Below, piece by piece: positions 10,361 through 21,130 of a stretch of DNA of 64,000 bases. Both the position numbers and the translations under genes were made by a program. The stretch is from NCBI GenBank assembly GCA_033239005.1, contig BSQZ01000030.1, forward strand, positions 3,970,001 through 4,034,000, in the 5' to 3' direction. Numbering within the stretch: position 1 is the stretch's first letter; every line of letters starts with the position of its first letter. Source of the DNA: Lamellibrachia satsuma. Its lineage: Eukaryota > Annelida > Polychaeta > Sabellida > Siboglinidae. The notes beneath the pieces were generated by a model that was not told where the DNA came from, searched no databases, and saw only the letters and a program-made list of their open reading frames with translations.

Positions 10361-11040
10361 AACATCAATCAGGAGTTGGCAGGTTTGTTGTAATCAACAC
10401 GGAATGGATCTGATGTTAATGGGGATCAAACTTATGCTTTGACGAGTACTTCATAACTCCACATTTACCAAGTGAACTGTGATGATTGCGGTGGTTTGGT
10501 TCGTCAGTGTCATCATGTGTCATCATGTGTATGTTTCTCCTGTTCTACTTATAACTTATGATCATTGCTAACATTCTGCAACTTTATTTGTTTACATGTG
10601 TTGTTTTTGTAGTTTATGAAATGACCAGATTTGTTGACTGAAGCAGATTCTAAACAATTCAATTGCACTTTCTTGTCTCTTGTAGTTTGTGAATTCTGAC
10701 AAATTCTGATTATTATAAATATTACTTACAAAAGAGAACTTACAGAATCAGTTGATTTATATTTTGTCAGCACACCCAGTTTCGTTGGAATTTGTACGTT
10801 CACCATTTGTAATATGTTCCCCAGAAACACTTTATAAGAGAATACATTAAGATGCATTGTTTCCTGGTTTTAATATACTGGGAAGAGAGTAAGATTTCTT
10901 ACCCCGCTATAATGAGGTGGCTCAGAATGACCCCAAACAAAATACTAGCATAGTGTTTATTTTAGCGCATAAAAATGCTTATATACAATTATAACAAGGA
11001 AACATCGAAAATAAAAAGGGGGATTTTATAATTTTTATAC
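10361..11040. other. Intergenic, nothing recognised
   Basis: AT-rich without a credible ORF, repeat array or RNA gene. Confidence 0.5.
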
Positions 11041-11725
11041 ATATGCAAGGTCCAACCATCAAAGAAAGGGATTTAGGAGTTCACATCAATGCCTCCAAAA
11101 CTGAAGTCAAGAGCAAACTGTGATAGAAAACCACTTTTACTGAATGACAAGGCACTTGCCGATGTGGATCGTTTCTCCTACCTTGGCAGTGTAATGTCCA
11201 GAGATAGAGACTGCTTTATTGACATCAAGAATTGGCTTGGAAAGGCATGGGGGACATTTAAAAAATAAAACAAAATTTGGAGGTCAAATGGTATAAATAC
11301 AAACACCAAAATAAGAATTTTCAACAGCAATGTTATACCCGTGAAAACAACCAAAGCAATTCAACAGAAACTAGCAAGTTTCCAGACCAGGTGCTTGTGC
11401 ACACATTTCTTAACATCAAATGGAATGAATTCATCCGCAACAAAGCCTGGATAAAATCATTCAAGTAAACTATTGAAAAGAAGATAGAGATATTTGGGCC
11501 ATGCCCTTAGAATGTCGTCAACAAGAACACCAATGCAGGCATGGTGCTGGAAACCATCTAAAAAAAAGGAAAAGAGGACACGAAAGAAACATGCTAACGA
11601 ACCATCGCAAGAGATGCATAAACCCAGAAAGTAAAGACAGATATGCCTGCAGATAGAGATGGATGGCGTTGTTTGTTCTCTGCCCTGTGTGTGACGACAG
11701 GGAAGGAGTAAGTCGGTGTTAGTGC
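11040..11725 (+). mobile_element. Decayed LINE reverse-transcriptase C-terminus
   Basis: Broken frames read FSYLGSVMS, KIRIFNSNVI, a YLGHALRM block, KKRKRG and DRYACR-RWMALF in the order typical of the RT-to-C-terminal part of one LINE group (YLGS, TKIRIFNSNV, WIGHTLR, GKRKRG, RDGWR). Several stops and frameshifts; inactive. Confidence 0.7.
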
Positions 11726-12610
11726 TGACATGAAAGTTTCATACTTGTGTTAGAGAACCAGTATTGCACCTTCAGAAGGGTAATTACATTATCAGGTTAA
11801 TTAGCAGAAATATATCATGTAAGAAAAAATAGCTCAGTATATCCTTGCACAAAGAAATAGTTAGGTGGCGTCTTAGGCCTAGTTTATAATAATTCTTACA
11901 AACATGGAGGCTATAATAATTATTGTAAAAAGAACATACCTGGTATAGAAGTTAAGATCATCTAAGCTGATTCCAGAATTGGCACCCCTTTTGTAAGTTG
12001 AAACCTCTAAAGAATGTTGAGAACAGGAGACCAAATATATATTTTTATTATTTAATGGTTACATAAAAATAGTATATGATATATTTTTAATAATAATTTC
12101 ATGGATTACATTTTAGAATAATTATTATTTGTAAAATTTTTAATAAGTTTAAAACTGGCTCAGAGGTTCTATAAAAGTACTTGTATTATTATTTCTTGAA
12201 ACTTGAGGAAGGTAGCAGACTTACAAGGCACGAAGTAGCGTTAGCGAACGAACTGTAGATTGGATATGAGGAAGGTCATTCTCGTAGTGAAAGAAATATT
12301 AATAGAAAAATATCTGATAATTGTTGCTTTGGATGAAAAATATCTTGATCATAAGTATGTGGTCTAATTGGAACTAATAAAATGGTTAGTTAGTTCAATG
12401 CTAGGCAAAGTCAATCGCCATACAATTGTTTTTATCTAGCTGTTGCTGTTGTATAGACTAGCTAAATAGCGCGGCGGACGTTTCTGTCTAGTTCAATGCG
12501 CACCAAGTGATATATAGAATATAGAGTAAAAGAATTATTTGGGACTTCGGTGGTGTAAATAACTAAAGTTAGAATTGGGTGAGATAAGAATATGTGAAAA
12601 AGTGCATAAT
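11726..12610. other. Intergenic, nothing recognised
   Basis: Low-GC; no ORF with protein-like composition and no tandem array. Confidence 0.5.
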
Positions 12611-12614
12611 ATAT

Positions 12615-12619
12615 AAAAA
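12615..12619 (-). terminator. Pol III terminator of tRNA-Tyr copy 1
   Basis: Run of five T on the minus strand, 8 nt past the 3' end. Confidence 0.75.
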
Positions 12620-12626
12620 TGTTGTT

Positions 12627-12714
12627 TCTCGCGAGACGGAGTCGAACCGCCGACCTAAGGATCACCGTCAGCTTCCACTACAGTCCTCCGCTCTACCAAC
12701 TGAGCTATCGCGAG
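12627..12714 (-). tRNA. trnY-GUA: tRNA-Tyr(GUA), intact, 15-nt intron (copy 1)
   Basis: 88 nt. Acceptor stem CTCGCGA/TCGCGAG is fully paired with discriminator A. D stem GCTC/GAGC, anticodon loop CTGTAG with the intron TGGAAGCTGACGGTG after position 37, T loop GGTTCGACTCC. Removing the intron leaves 73 nt. AAAAA on the plus strand at 12615-12619 is the T-run terminator. The TATA-like box and conserved upstream block are present. Confidence 0.95.
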
Positions 12715-12731
12715 TGAACTACGCTGTCGTT

Positions 12732-12775
12732 TTTAAAATAGCAGGCCTACGCGCATGCACTGGACCGTGTCTGAT
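12732..12775 (-). promoter_or_regulatory. TATA-like box and upstream block of tRNA-Tyr copy 1
   Basis: TATTTTAAA at -18 to -26, preceded by GTAGGCCTGC and a diverged form of the block shared with copies 2, 3, 5 and 6. Confidence 0.55.
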
Positions 12776-13137
12776 TATTATAGGGCTCTACGCCATGGTT
12801 TTATTAGAACTAGTCATCACCCGATATTTTATGTGTGGGCTAAACTACAAAAGTACAATGTCATCTTCAATACAACATATCTATGTAATTGAACAACAAG
12901 CTTGATTAACTAAAATAAACTAGTGTAGCTTTCGCGTCCGCCACCTACCAAAGCATCCTACATTTATCGGCCCACCATGTGGCGCCACTGTTTCAATAAC
13001 AGCCCATTGATGGTAGACTCTAGTCACTAGAGTCTAGTGAGTAGTGTCATTTGATTAGTGACTTGATTGATTGATTGATTTACGTATTCATTATACAATC
13101 AGACTTGTACATACATCAAGTAAACAAATGTAGGCAC

Positions 13138-13494
13138 TTGTCTAGAATCCAGGCCCACCTCAATTTCGCCGTTATTTACATGCAATGTTTACATTAACCA
13201 TGCACCATGCATACCGAACTGTCTACGGAACATGTAAATTATTAAACATGTGCATAAACACATTTTCACCTTTTTCGAAACTCGATCTTACCCACTTTAT
13301 TCGCAAGATGGCAACACTGAAAGCTATTTAAATATTCGAATTCGAGCATCAAAAAAGGTGATTAAATGTGGTTTTACGCACACTATGTTTAATAATTTAC
13401 ATGTTCCGAAGTTCAGTTTGTATTGTGCTTGGCTACTGTACAAATTGCACGTCAGTAACAGCGAAATTGAGGTGGGCCCGGATTCTAGACAAGA
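13138..13494. mobile_element. Near-palindromic foldback/MITE-like element, 357 bp
   Basis: Ends are inverted: CTTGTCTAGAATCC...CCACCTCAATTTCGC at the left against GCGAAATTGAGGTGG...GGATTCTAGACAAG at the right. Inner parts are inverted too (GGAACATGTAAATTATTAAA against TTTAATAATTTACATGTTCC). Arms of about 130 bp with a small loop near 13300. Antisense and sense frames across it are artefacts. Confidence 0.85.
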
Positions 13495-13835
13495 CAACTT
13501 TCTTGTGTGTCTGTACATATGTATATGTGTCTGTTGGAGCACAGCTTGTGCGTCTATACATAGATCTGTATCCGTTGAAGCACAATTTGTGTGTCTATAC
13601 ACACATCTGTATCTGTTGAAGCACAACTTGTGTGTCTATACATACATAAGTATATGCGTCCGTTGGAGCACAGTTTGTGTGTCTGTACATACATCTGTAT
13701 CTGCCGAAGCACAGTTTGTGTGTCTGTACATACATATGTATCTGCCGAAGCACAGTTTGTGTGTCTGTACATACATATGTATCTGCCGAAGCACAGTTTG
13801 TGTGTCTGTACATACATGTGTCTGCGTCTGTGCTA
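13495..13835. repeat. 39 to 43-bp minisatellite, about 8 copies
   Basis: Unit gtctgtacatacatatgtat+ctgccgaagcacagtttgt; the first copies are diverged and longer, the last three identical. Starts directly at the right end of the foldback element. Confidence 0.9.
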
Positions 13836-14590
13836 GTAACGACATATAGAGGCACATCACGTCTGTGCTAGTAACGGCATATAGAGGCACACCACGTCTG
13901 TGCTAGTAACGACATATAGAGGCACATCACGTCTGTGCTAGTAACGACATATAGAGGCACATCACGTCTGTGCTAGTAACGACATATAGAGCACATCACG
14001 TCTGTGCTAGTAACGACATATAGAGCACATCACGTCTGTGCTAGTAACGACATATAGAGGCACACCACGTCTGTGCTGGTAACGACATATAGAGGCACAT
14101 CACGTCTGTGCTAGTAACGACATATAGAGCACATCACGTCTGTGCTAGTAACGACATATAGAGCACATCACGTCTGTGCTGGTAACGACATATAGAGACA
14201 CATCACGTCTGTGCTAGTAACGACATATAGAGGCACATCACGTCTGTGCTAGTAACGACATATAGAGGCACATCACGTCTGTGCTAGTAACGACATATAG
14301 AGGCACATCACGTCTGTGCTAGTAACGACATATAGAGGCACACCACGTCTGTGCTAGTAACGACATATAGAGACACATCACGTCTGTGCTAGTAACGACA
14401 TATAGAGGCACATCACGTCTGTGCTAGTAACGACATATAGAGGCACATCACGTCTGTGCTAGTAACGACATATAGAGACACATCACGTCTGTGCTAGTAA
14501 CGACATATAGAGGCACATCACGTCTGTGCTAGTAACGGCATATAGAGCACATCACGTCTGTGCTAGTAACGGCATATAGAGGCACATCAC
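13828..14590. repeat. 35-bp minisatellite, about 22 copies
   Basis: Unit cacgtctgtgctagtaacga+catatagaggcacat; some copies lack one g (34 bp). Very homogeneous. Confidence 0.95.
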
Positions 14591-14594
14591 GCAT

Positions 14595-15370
14595 CACGCA
14601 TATAATCATTTAACCATACCTATCTCTTAGATGAGTGTATACATATAATCGGTTAACTATACCTATCTCTTAGATGAGTGTATACATATAATCGGTTAAC
14701 CATACCTATCTCTTAGATGAGTGTATACATATAATCGGTTAACCATACCTATCTCTTAGATGAGTGTATACATATAATCGGTTAACCATACCTATCTCTT
14801 AGATGAGTGTATACATATAATCGGTTAACCATACCTATCTCTTAGATGAGTGTATACATATAATCGTTAACCATACCTATAGTGTATACATATAATCGTT
14901 AACCATACCTATCTCTTAGATGAGTGTATACATATAATCGGTTAACCATACCTATCTCTTAGATGAGTGTATACATATAATCGGTTAACCATACCTATCT
15001 CTTAGATGAGTGTATACATATAATCAGTTAACCATACCTATCTCTTAGATGAGTGTATACATATAATCAGTTAACCATACCTATCTCTTAGATGAGTGTA
15101 TACATATAATCAGTTAACCATACCTATCTCTTAGATGAGTGTATACATATAATCGGTTAACCATACCTATCTCTTAGATGAGTGTATACATATAATCGGT
15201 TAACCATACCTATCTCTTAGATGAGTGTATACATATAATCGGTTAACCATACCTATCTCTTAGATGAGTGTATACATATAATCGGTTAACCATACCTATC
15301 TCTTAGATGAGTGTATACATATAATCGGTTAACCATACCTATCTCTTAGACGAGTGTATACATATAATGA
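14595..15370. repeat. 43-bp minisatellite, about 18 copies
   Basis: Unit acatataatcggttaaccat+acctatctcttagatgagtg+tat, period checked (14641 to 14684). One unit near 14880 has an internal deletion of about 13 bp; gg/ca variants cluster, showing block-wise spread. Confidence 0.95.
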
Positions 15371-15634
15371 ATTACCACATAAGATACATGCATGCACGCA
15401 TGTATGCGCATTACCAATGCGCACACATACATATTATACACACGTATATGTAAACCGCATGTTGCTTTGGGTGATAATCACAGTAATTTACAATTGCGCA
15501 CGAATTAAACGCGATTCCAATGGTATTTGGGCCCTGCTTACGTGAACTACACATTTAAATTAAGTGCGTTGATGCTGGCTTAAGAGCAAGTTGCTGTTAC
15601 TTATTTTTACAGAATTTTTTGTTAAAGTAAGAAC

Positions 15635-15700
15635 TATCGCGAGACGGAGTCGAACCGCCGACCTAAGGATCACCGACAGCTCCCACTGAGCTCTCGCGAG
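15635..15700 (-). pseudogene. tRNA-Tyr pseudogene (copy 2), anticodon arm deleted
   Basis: Keeps CTCGCGA at the 5' end and the T arm and acceptor at the 3' end, but goes from GAGCTC straight to the intron end. The D loop, anticodon stem and GUA are gone. The terminal base pair region is also changed (tatcgcga for tctcgcga). Confidence 0.9.
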
Positions 15701-15714
15701 TGAACTGAAGTTAC

Positions 15715-15765
15715 GGCGTTAACATAGTAGGCCTACACGAGACCACGGGAGCGTGTCGGGTTATA
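15715..15765 (-). promoter_or_regulatory. Relic of the tRNA-Tyr upstream block (copy 2)
   Basis: GACACGCTCCCGTGGTC...GTAGGCCTACTATGTTA, the conserved block with the TATA part damaged. Confidence 0.5.
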
Positions 15766-15959
15766 CGTAAGACCCTACGGCTTAACTTAGCCGCATTTAC
15801 GCGAAATGATACGTTTCGCGATGACAAGAATGTTATGTAATAACGTCACGCGGGTTGCTATTGTCTAATTACGTTTCTTTCACGTCATCGCGTCGACTCG
15901 TGTAGAAACGTAGCTTTTGTTTTCTGGATTAAGCTAGAACAAGGAAAATATTAAAAGTT

Positions 15960-16380
15960 ACCCCGTGATTATGTACAGATTATTAGTCAACTTAAATAAC
16001 AATAATGTAGATTAATTACCATGGATAAAACATTTTCAAAATAATTTTATGAAAGTGGTCTTTCTATGAATGTTTGGCTCGTTCCTAATGCTAGGCGTAG
16101 GGCCTACATCGCTTACCTTTTGTTGCTAGTGCAGCGTTTGTGCGATTGGATGAGAGTACATTACACAACATTTGTTGCTGCGAATCAATTATCGAATCTG
16201 TTCAACAACTGTTGCGCCGGACAAATCAACGCGCGACTCGAATTTTATTGAGTTGCATATCAGCGGACACTGCACGACTGATCCGTGTTAAGTCAAATAT
16301 ATACGATTCGCAATAAAGGTTTAGCAACGTATGCCTAGCATTATATGCCGTCAGTCATATGTGGCTAAATATTAGATTAG
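15960..16380 (+). mobile_element. LINE fragment split by a small TIR element
   Basis: 15962-16085 (gtacagattattagtcaact ... gaaagtggtctttctatgaa) and 16346-16378 (tgtggctaaatatta) match consecutive parts of the antisense LINE at 45420-46440. The 260 bp between them form the element at 16086-16343. Confidence 0.65.
16086..16343. mobile_element. Small TIR element inside a LINE fragment
   Basis: TAATGCTAGGCGTA at the left is inverted as TATGCCTAGCATTA at the right, with further inverted similarity inward (ACCTTTTGTTGC against GCAATAAAGGT). It interrupts a LINE match that resumes on the other side, so it was inserted. Confidence 0.5.
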
Positions 16381-16393
16381 GTTTATGTAACAT

Positions 16394-16397
16394 AAAA
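16394..16397 (-). terminator. Pol III terminator of tRNA-Tyr copy 3
   Basis: TTTT on the minus strand, 8 nt past the 3' end. Confidence 0.7.
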
Positions 16398-16405
16398 GCA
16401 CAATC

Positions 16406-16493
16406 TCTCGCGAGACGGAGTCGAACCGCCGACCTAAGGATCACCGAACGTTGCCACTACAGTCCTCCGCTCTACCAACTGAGCTATCGCGAG
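16406..16493 (-). tRNA. trnY-GUA: tRNA-Tyr(GUA), intact, 15-nt intron (copy 3)
   Basis: Same mature sequence as copy 1; intron TGGCAACGTTCGGTG. All stems pair. T run on the minus strand at 16394-16397. TATA-like TATTTTATA at -18 to -26. Confidence 0.95.
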
Positions 16494-16510
16494 TGAGATG
16501 ACTTCGTTGG

Positions 16511-16556
16511 TATAAAATAGCAGGCCTTCACACGACCATCGGAGCGTGTCCGATCA
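16511..16556 (-). promoter_or_regulatory. TATA-like box and upstream block of tRNA-Tyr copy 3
   Basis: Minus strand: GGACACGCTCCGATGGTCG, then GAAGGCCTGC and TATTTTATA. Spacing to the tRNA start equals that of copies 1, 5 and 6. Confidence 0.6.
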
Positions 16557-16598
16557 TACGTAGTGGCTCTACAGCTTAACTTTTACGCGAAGTGATAA

Positions 16599-18057
<1,459 letters not shown>

Positions 18058-18254
18058 TTTTTAATAAAAAAACGATGACGAGAGTATTACGTAAATACAT
18101 TATGTAATGACGTCACGTGATTAATGATTGTCTGATTCTGTAAATTAACGTCATATCGTGGCGAAGCATCGGCTCATGACGTGGATGTAGACATTTACCT
18201 TTTGTTTCCGCATTGAATTAGACCTACTTGACTTAAATGCATAGGCCATATTGA

Positions 18255-18595
18255 CCCATCGATCGCTGTCCTCCGTGAAGTTGCACCCTTCCATTATGTT
18301 CTATTTATGGCCTGCCACTCTGGTGTCAATAACGGGAACCCAGTAGGCCTATCAATCCTGACCTGGTCACTCTACATCTTCCGCTGTGTTTTGAAGTCTT
18401 GTTTGTATACATGCCTTACGATGTTATGATCTCTTTGCAAGCGGCAAACGCGTCCAAACCACCCGAGTCTTGTGTGTCTGGTGACATCTGTGATCGATTC
18501 AGGGGTCCTCTCTGATCTTGATATTTTGTAGTCTGTCCGTGCTGGTAACATCTCTAAAAGCCCACATGCAGCGCATTTCAAAGGTCTACCATTAG
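18255..18595 (-). mobile_element. LINE C-terminal fragment, left arm of inverted pair
   Basis: Minus frame reads RTPESITDVTRHTRLGWFGR, an RT C-terminal block (cf. RRLRWFGHV). The same fragment lies inverted at 19380-19745. The 18260-18280 part (gacccatcgatcgctgtcct) mirrors gacagcaatcgatgggtcaa at 19725. Confidence 0.75.
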
Positions 18596-19133
18596 TAATA
18601 ATATGATTATGAATTACGATATTCTTCAACCACAACTATTTTGATTACTTATTCAACGTTTCGACTGCCATAGGCAGCCTTCATCAGGAATTCTGGGACG
18701 GCTAGTTCTTCCTCTGCTCGCCAGTTGTCTTGGTAAGCAGGCCGCGCCATACGTCACTCAATCTATATCCAACCTCGTCTCGTTTCATGACTGGAGTTGT
18801 CTTTCGGATCCATATACCCTCTTTGATCCATCTTGCGTTTCTGTTACGCTCTCTGCCAATCACTGTTGCCCCCTCCCAGTCTATGATGCAATTGTTCCTG
18901 TCTGCATGGTCTGTTATTGTAGATTTATGTTCTATCACCGCTGACACTCTCTTCTGTTCCATGGTAAATCGTCTGGTTGTGATGTTTTCAACCTCCTTCT
19001 TGTGTTCTTCTAGTCTTGTTCCAAATGTTCTCCGTTTCGCCGATATATATGTGTGGTACAGCTAGCTCTTACAAGGGATTTGGTATACACAGTCTGCCTT
19101 TTCACTATCTTTCACTTTGTATAGTCTCGAAGA
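18596..19133 (-). mobile_element. Penelope-like element 3' fragment with GIY-YIG remnant
   Basis: Minus strand: CVYQIPCKS, then YHTYISAKRRTFGTRLEEHK (degraded GIY-YIG start), ITDHADRNNCIIDW, RERNRNARWIKEGIWIRKTT, NRDEV-type ending, and a terminal cctgatgaaggctgcctatg segment. This order is that of the C-terminal GIY-YIG endonuclease of Penelope-like elements. Its right edge is about 10 bp from tRNA-Tyr copy 4 and has replaced that copy's upstream block. Confidence 0.7.
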
Positions 19134-19140
19134 CAGTTCA

Positions 19141-19227
19141 CTCGCGATAGCTCAGTTGGTAGACGGAGGACTGTAGTGGAAGCTGTCGGTGATCCTTATG
19201 TCGGCGGTTCGACTCCGTCTCGCGAGA
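19141..19227 (+). pseudogene. tRNA-Tyr copy 4, D-stem deletion, probable pseudogene
   Basis: 87 nt. GGTAGAcGGAGG lacks the G of GAGC, breaking the D stem and the A box, and CTTAtG replaces CTTAGG next to the anticodon stem. Anticodon GTA, intron, T arm and acceptor stem are kept. The upstream block is missing because of the Penelope-like insertion; T runs follow at 19230-19239. Confidence 0.8.
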
Positions 19228-19379
19228 AGTTTTATTTTTACAAAAACATTATGTAGGCCTATGTGACAGCAACTTCTTCATCAATTTCATATAGTTAACT
19301 AGTATATTAAATGTTGTATGTGTTTTAATTAATGGTGCAATAATATATTAACTAAACATTTTATTATTAGTAGTAAGCC
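19228..19379. other. Spacer after tRNA-Tyr copy 4
   Basis: AT-rich, starts with gttttattttta (Pol III terminator). No coding. Confidence 0.6.
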
Positions 19380-19745
19380 TTTGAGATGCGCTGCCTGCGG
19401 CTATTAGAGGTGTTAGTTACAAGGACGGACATACTACAACGTATCAAGATCAGAGATGACACCTTTACCCCTGAATCTTTCACATATGTAATCAGACACA
19501 TCAGACTCAGGTGGTTTAGGCTTGTCGAGTGTATAGAGATTATGACATCGTTAGGCAAGCATACAAAGCATACAAAGCATACAAAGAAGACGTCACAAGA
19601 CAGCGGAAGAGAGGAAGGTCACTCGAGAGGTGGAGTGACCAGAGCAAGAATGACACTGGTCTCCCGCTATTGACAGCAGGGCGTCATGCCATTACTAGAA
19701 TAGAGAGGTGCAACTTCCCGGAGGACAGCAATCGATGGGTCAAGT
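19380..19745 (+). mobile_element. LINE C-terminal fragment, right arm of inverted pair
   Basis: Broken copy inverted with respect to 18255-18595; short frames only. A 9-bp gcatacaaa repeat has expanded at 19558-19583. Confidence 0.75.
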
Positions 19746-19924
19746 AATATGGCATATGCATTTGAGCCAACTAGGTCTAATTCAACACATAAACAAAATC
19801 TACGACGACGTGAATTTTAAGGCCGCGACGACGTGAATTTTAATTACACAATCGTGACGTGAGGTTATACGTAACATTCTCGTCATCGCGTCAATGTGCC
19901 TAAATTAAACCGTAGGGCCCTGCG

Positions 19925-19972
19925 TGTGATCGGACACGCTCCGGTGGTCGCGTGTAGGCCTGCTATTTTATA
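19925..19972 (+). promoter_or_regulatory. TATA-like box and upstream block of tRNA-Tyr copy 5
   Basis: GGACACGCTCCGGTGGTCGC, then GTGTAGGCCTGC and TATTTTATA at 19964-19972, 18-26 nt before the tRNA. Confidence 0.6.
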
Positions 19973-19989
19973 TCAGTAAAGACAGTTCA

Positions 19990-20077
19990 CTCGCGATAGC
20001 TCAGTTGGTAGAGCGGAGGACTGTAGTGGAAGCTGTCGGTGATCCTTAGGTCGGCGGTTCGACTCCGTCTCCCGAGA
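19990..20077 (+). tRNA. trnY-GUA: tRNA-Tyr(GUA), intron-bearing, one acceptor-stem mismatch (copy 5)
   Basis: 88 nt with intron TGGAAGCTGTCGGTG. The 3' acceptor strand reads TCCCGAG instead of TCGCGAG, giving a C5:C68 mismatch; everything else matches copy 1. TTTT at 20086-20089. May be functional or recently damaged. Confidence 0.85.
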
Positions 20078-20085
20078 GATCATGC

Positions 20086-20089
20086 TTTT
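20086..20089 (+). terminator. Pol III terminator of tRNA-Tyr copy 5
   Basis: TTTT, 8 nt past the 3' end. Confidence 0.7.
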
Positions 20090-20151
20090 GTGTAGCAACA
20101 ACAACAACACCTACTTGCGTTTTCTTACGAGGCCCGTGTACTAAATTAAAA

Positions 20152-20197
20152 CATATCGGTCAACACAGTTGATACAACTGTGGTTGACCGACATATG
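20152..20197. other. Strong hairpin 75 bp after tRNA-Tyr copy 5
   Basis: CATATCGGTCAACACAGTTG - ata - CAACTGTGGTTGACCGACAT(ATG) pairs over about 20 bp with small bulges and a three-base loop. Confidence 0.8.
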
Positions 20198-20980
20198 CAG
20201 CGACGCGCGGGTGAATTGTCACTGAACTACTATATATTGTTGGAAAAAAACAAAAAGCTTTAACATCATTATCGGAGATAAAAATTTAAAACATATTTTG
20301 ATAGTCCATTTATTTCTGTCTATCTGTATGTCTGTTTGTATGCCTATCTGTCTGTATGCCTGTGTGTCTGTATGCCTATCAATCTGTCGGCCTCTCCGTC
20401 TCTCCCTGTCTATTTCCGTCTTTGTGTCCGAAACTGCCACGGCTGAAACGTCCGTCGATCTAGCCCGTCAGATATATCTGCATAATCTGCCTTTAAATGT
20501 TCTCGCTGGCAATGGACATTGTCTAAAGGTTGAACACACGGCGTTTTGCTTCTGTTTGAATAAAATACACAATAAGAGAACATTAATATTAAATTAAATA
20601 AAGTTGACCAACTAAGGGTAATCAAGAGCAATCAACTGCAACATAAATTAAGATATTAACTATGATAAGCCCTTGGTAATGAACAAATAGCAGCATAGCT
20701 ACGTTAAACTTCTATACAGCTGGTACGTCAAAACCTATTGTGTCTAATTAATTAATTAATTATGCCTATAGAAGCTTGTTAGAATTTATAAAAATTTTTT
20801 TACCGTAGGTCTATAGTAATATGGAAATTAATGCAACGTTTTAACTTAGCTTCAATTGATGCGTCGCCGCGATTGTTACGTAATTAGAGAATTGCCACCC
20901 GCGTGACATTACTTTAGTTAGTTCAGCCGTAAGGCCCTACCTATAAGACACGCTCTGATGGTCGCATGTAGTAGGCCTGT

Positions 20981-20988
20981 TATTTATA
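20981..20988 (+). promoter_or_regulatory. TATA-like box of tRNA-Tyr copy 6
   Basis: TATTTATA at -18 to -25; the upstream block (GACACGCTCTGATGGTCGCA, TAGGCCTGT) lies at 20947-20980. Confidence 0.55.
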
Positions 20989-21005
20989 GCAGTAAAGTCG
21001 ACTCA

Positions 21006-21093
21006 CTCGCGATAGCTCAGTTGGTAGAGCGGAGGACTGTAGTGGCAACGTTCAGTGATCCTTAGGTCGGCGGTTCGACTCCGTCTCGCGAGA
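21006..21093 (+). tRNA. trnY-GUA: tRNA-Tyr(GUA), intact, 15-nt intron (copy 6)
   Basis: Mature sequence identical to copy 1; intron TGGCAACGTTCAGTG, closest to copy 3. Stems fully paired, TTTT at 21102-21105. Confidence 0.95.
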
Positions 21094-21101
21094 GATTGTG
21101 C

Positions 21102-21105
21102 TTTT
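21102..21105 (+). terminator. Pol III terminator of tRNA-Tyr copy 6
   Basis: TTTT, 8 nt past the 3' end. Confidence 0.7.
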
Positions 21106-21130
21106 ATATAATAACAACAACAACTATTAT

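Noticed and set aside
13250..13890. 199-codon cysteine-rich frame and its antisense partners
   Set aside because: Spans the foldback loop and the 39-43-bp array; repeats translate in all frames.
19141..19227. tRNA-Tyr copy 4 as a functional gene
   Set aside because: One-base deletion breaks the D stem and A box, and the upstream block is lost.
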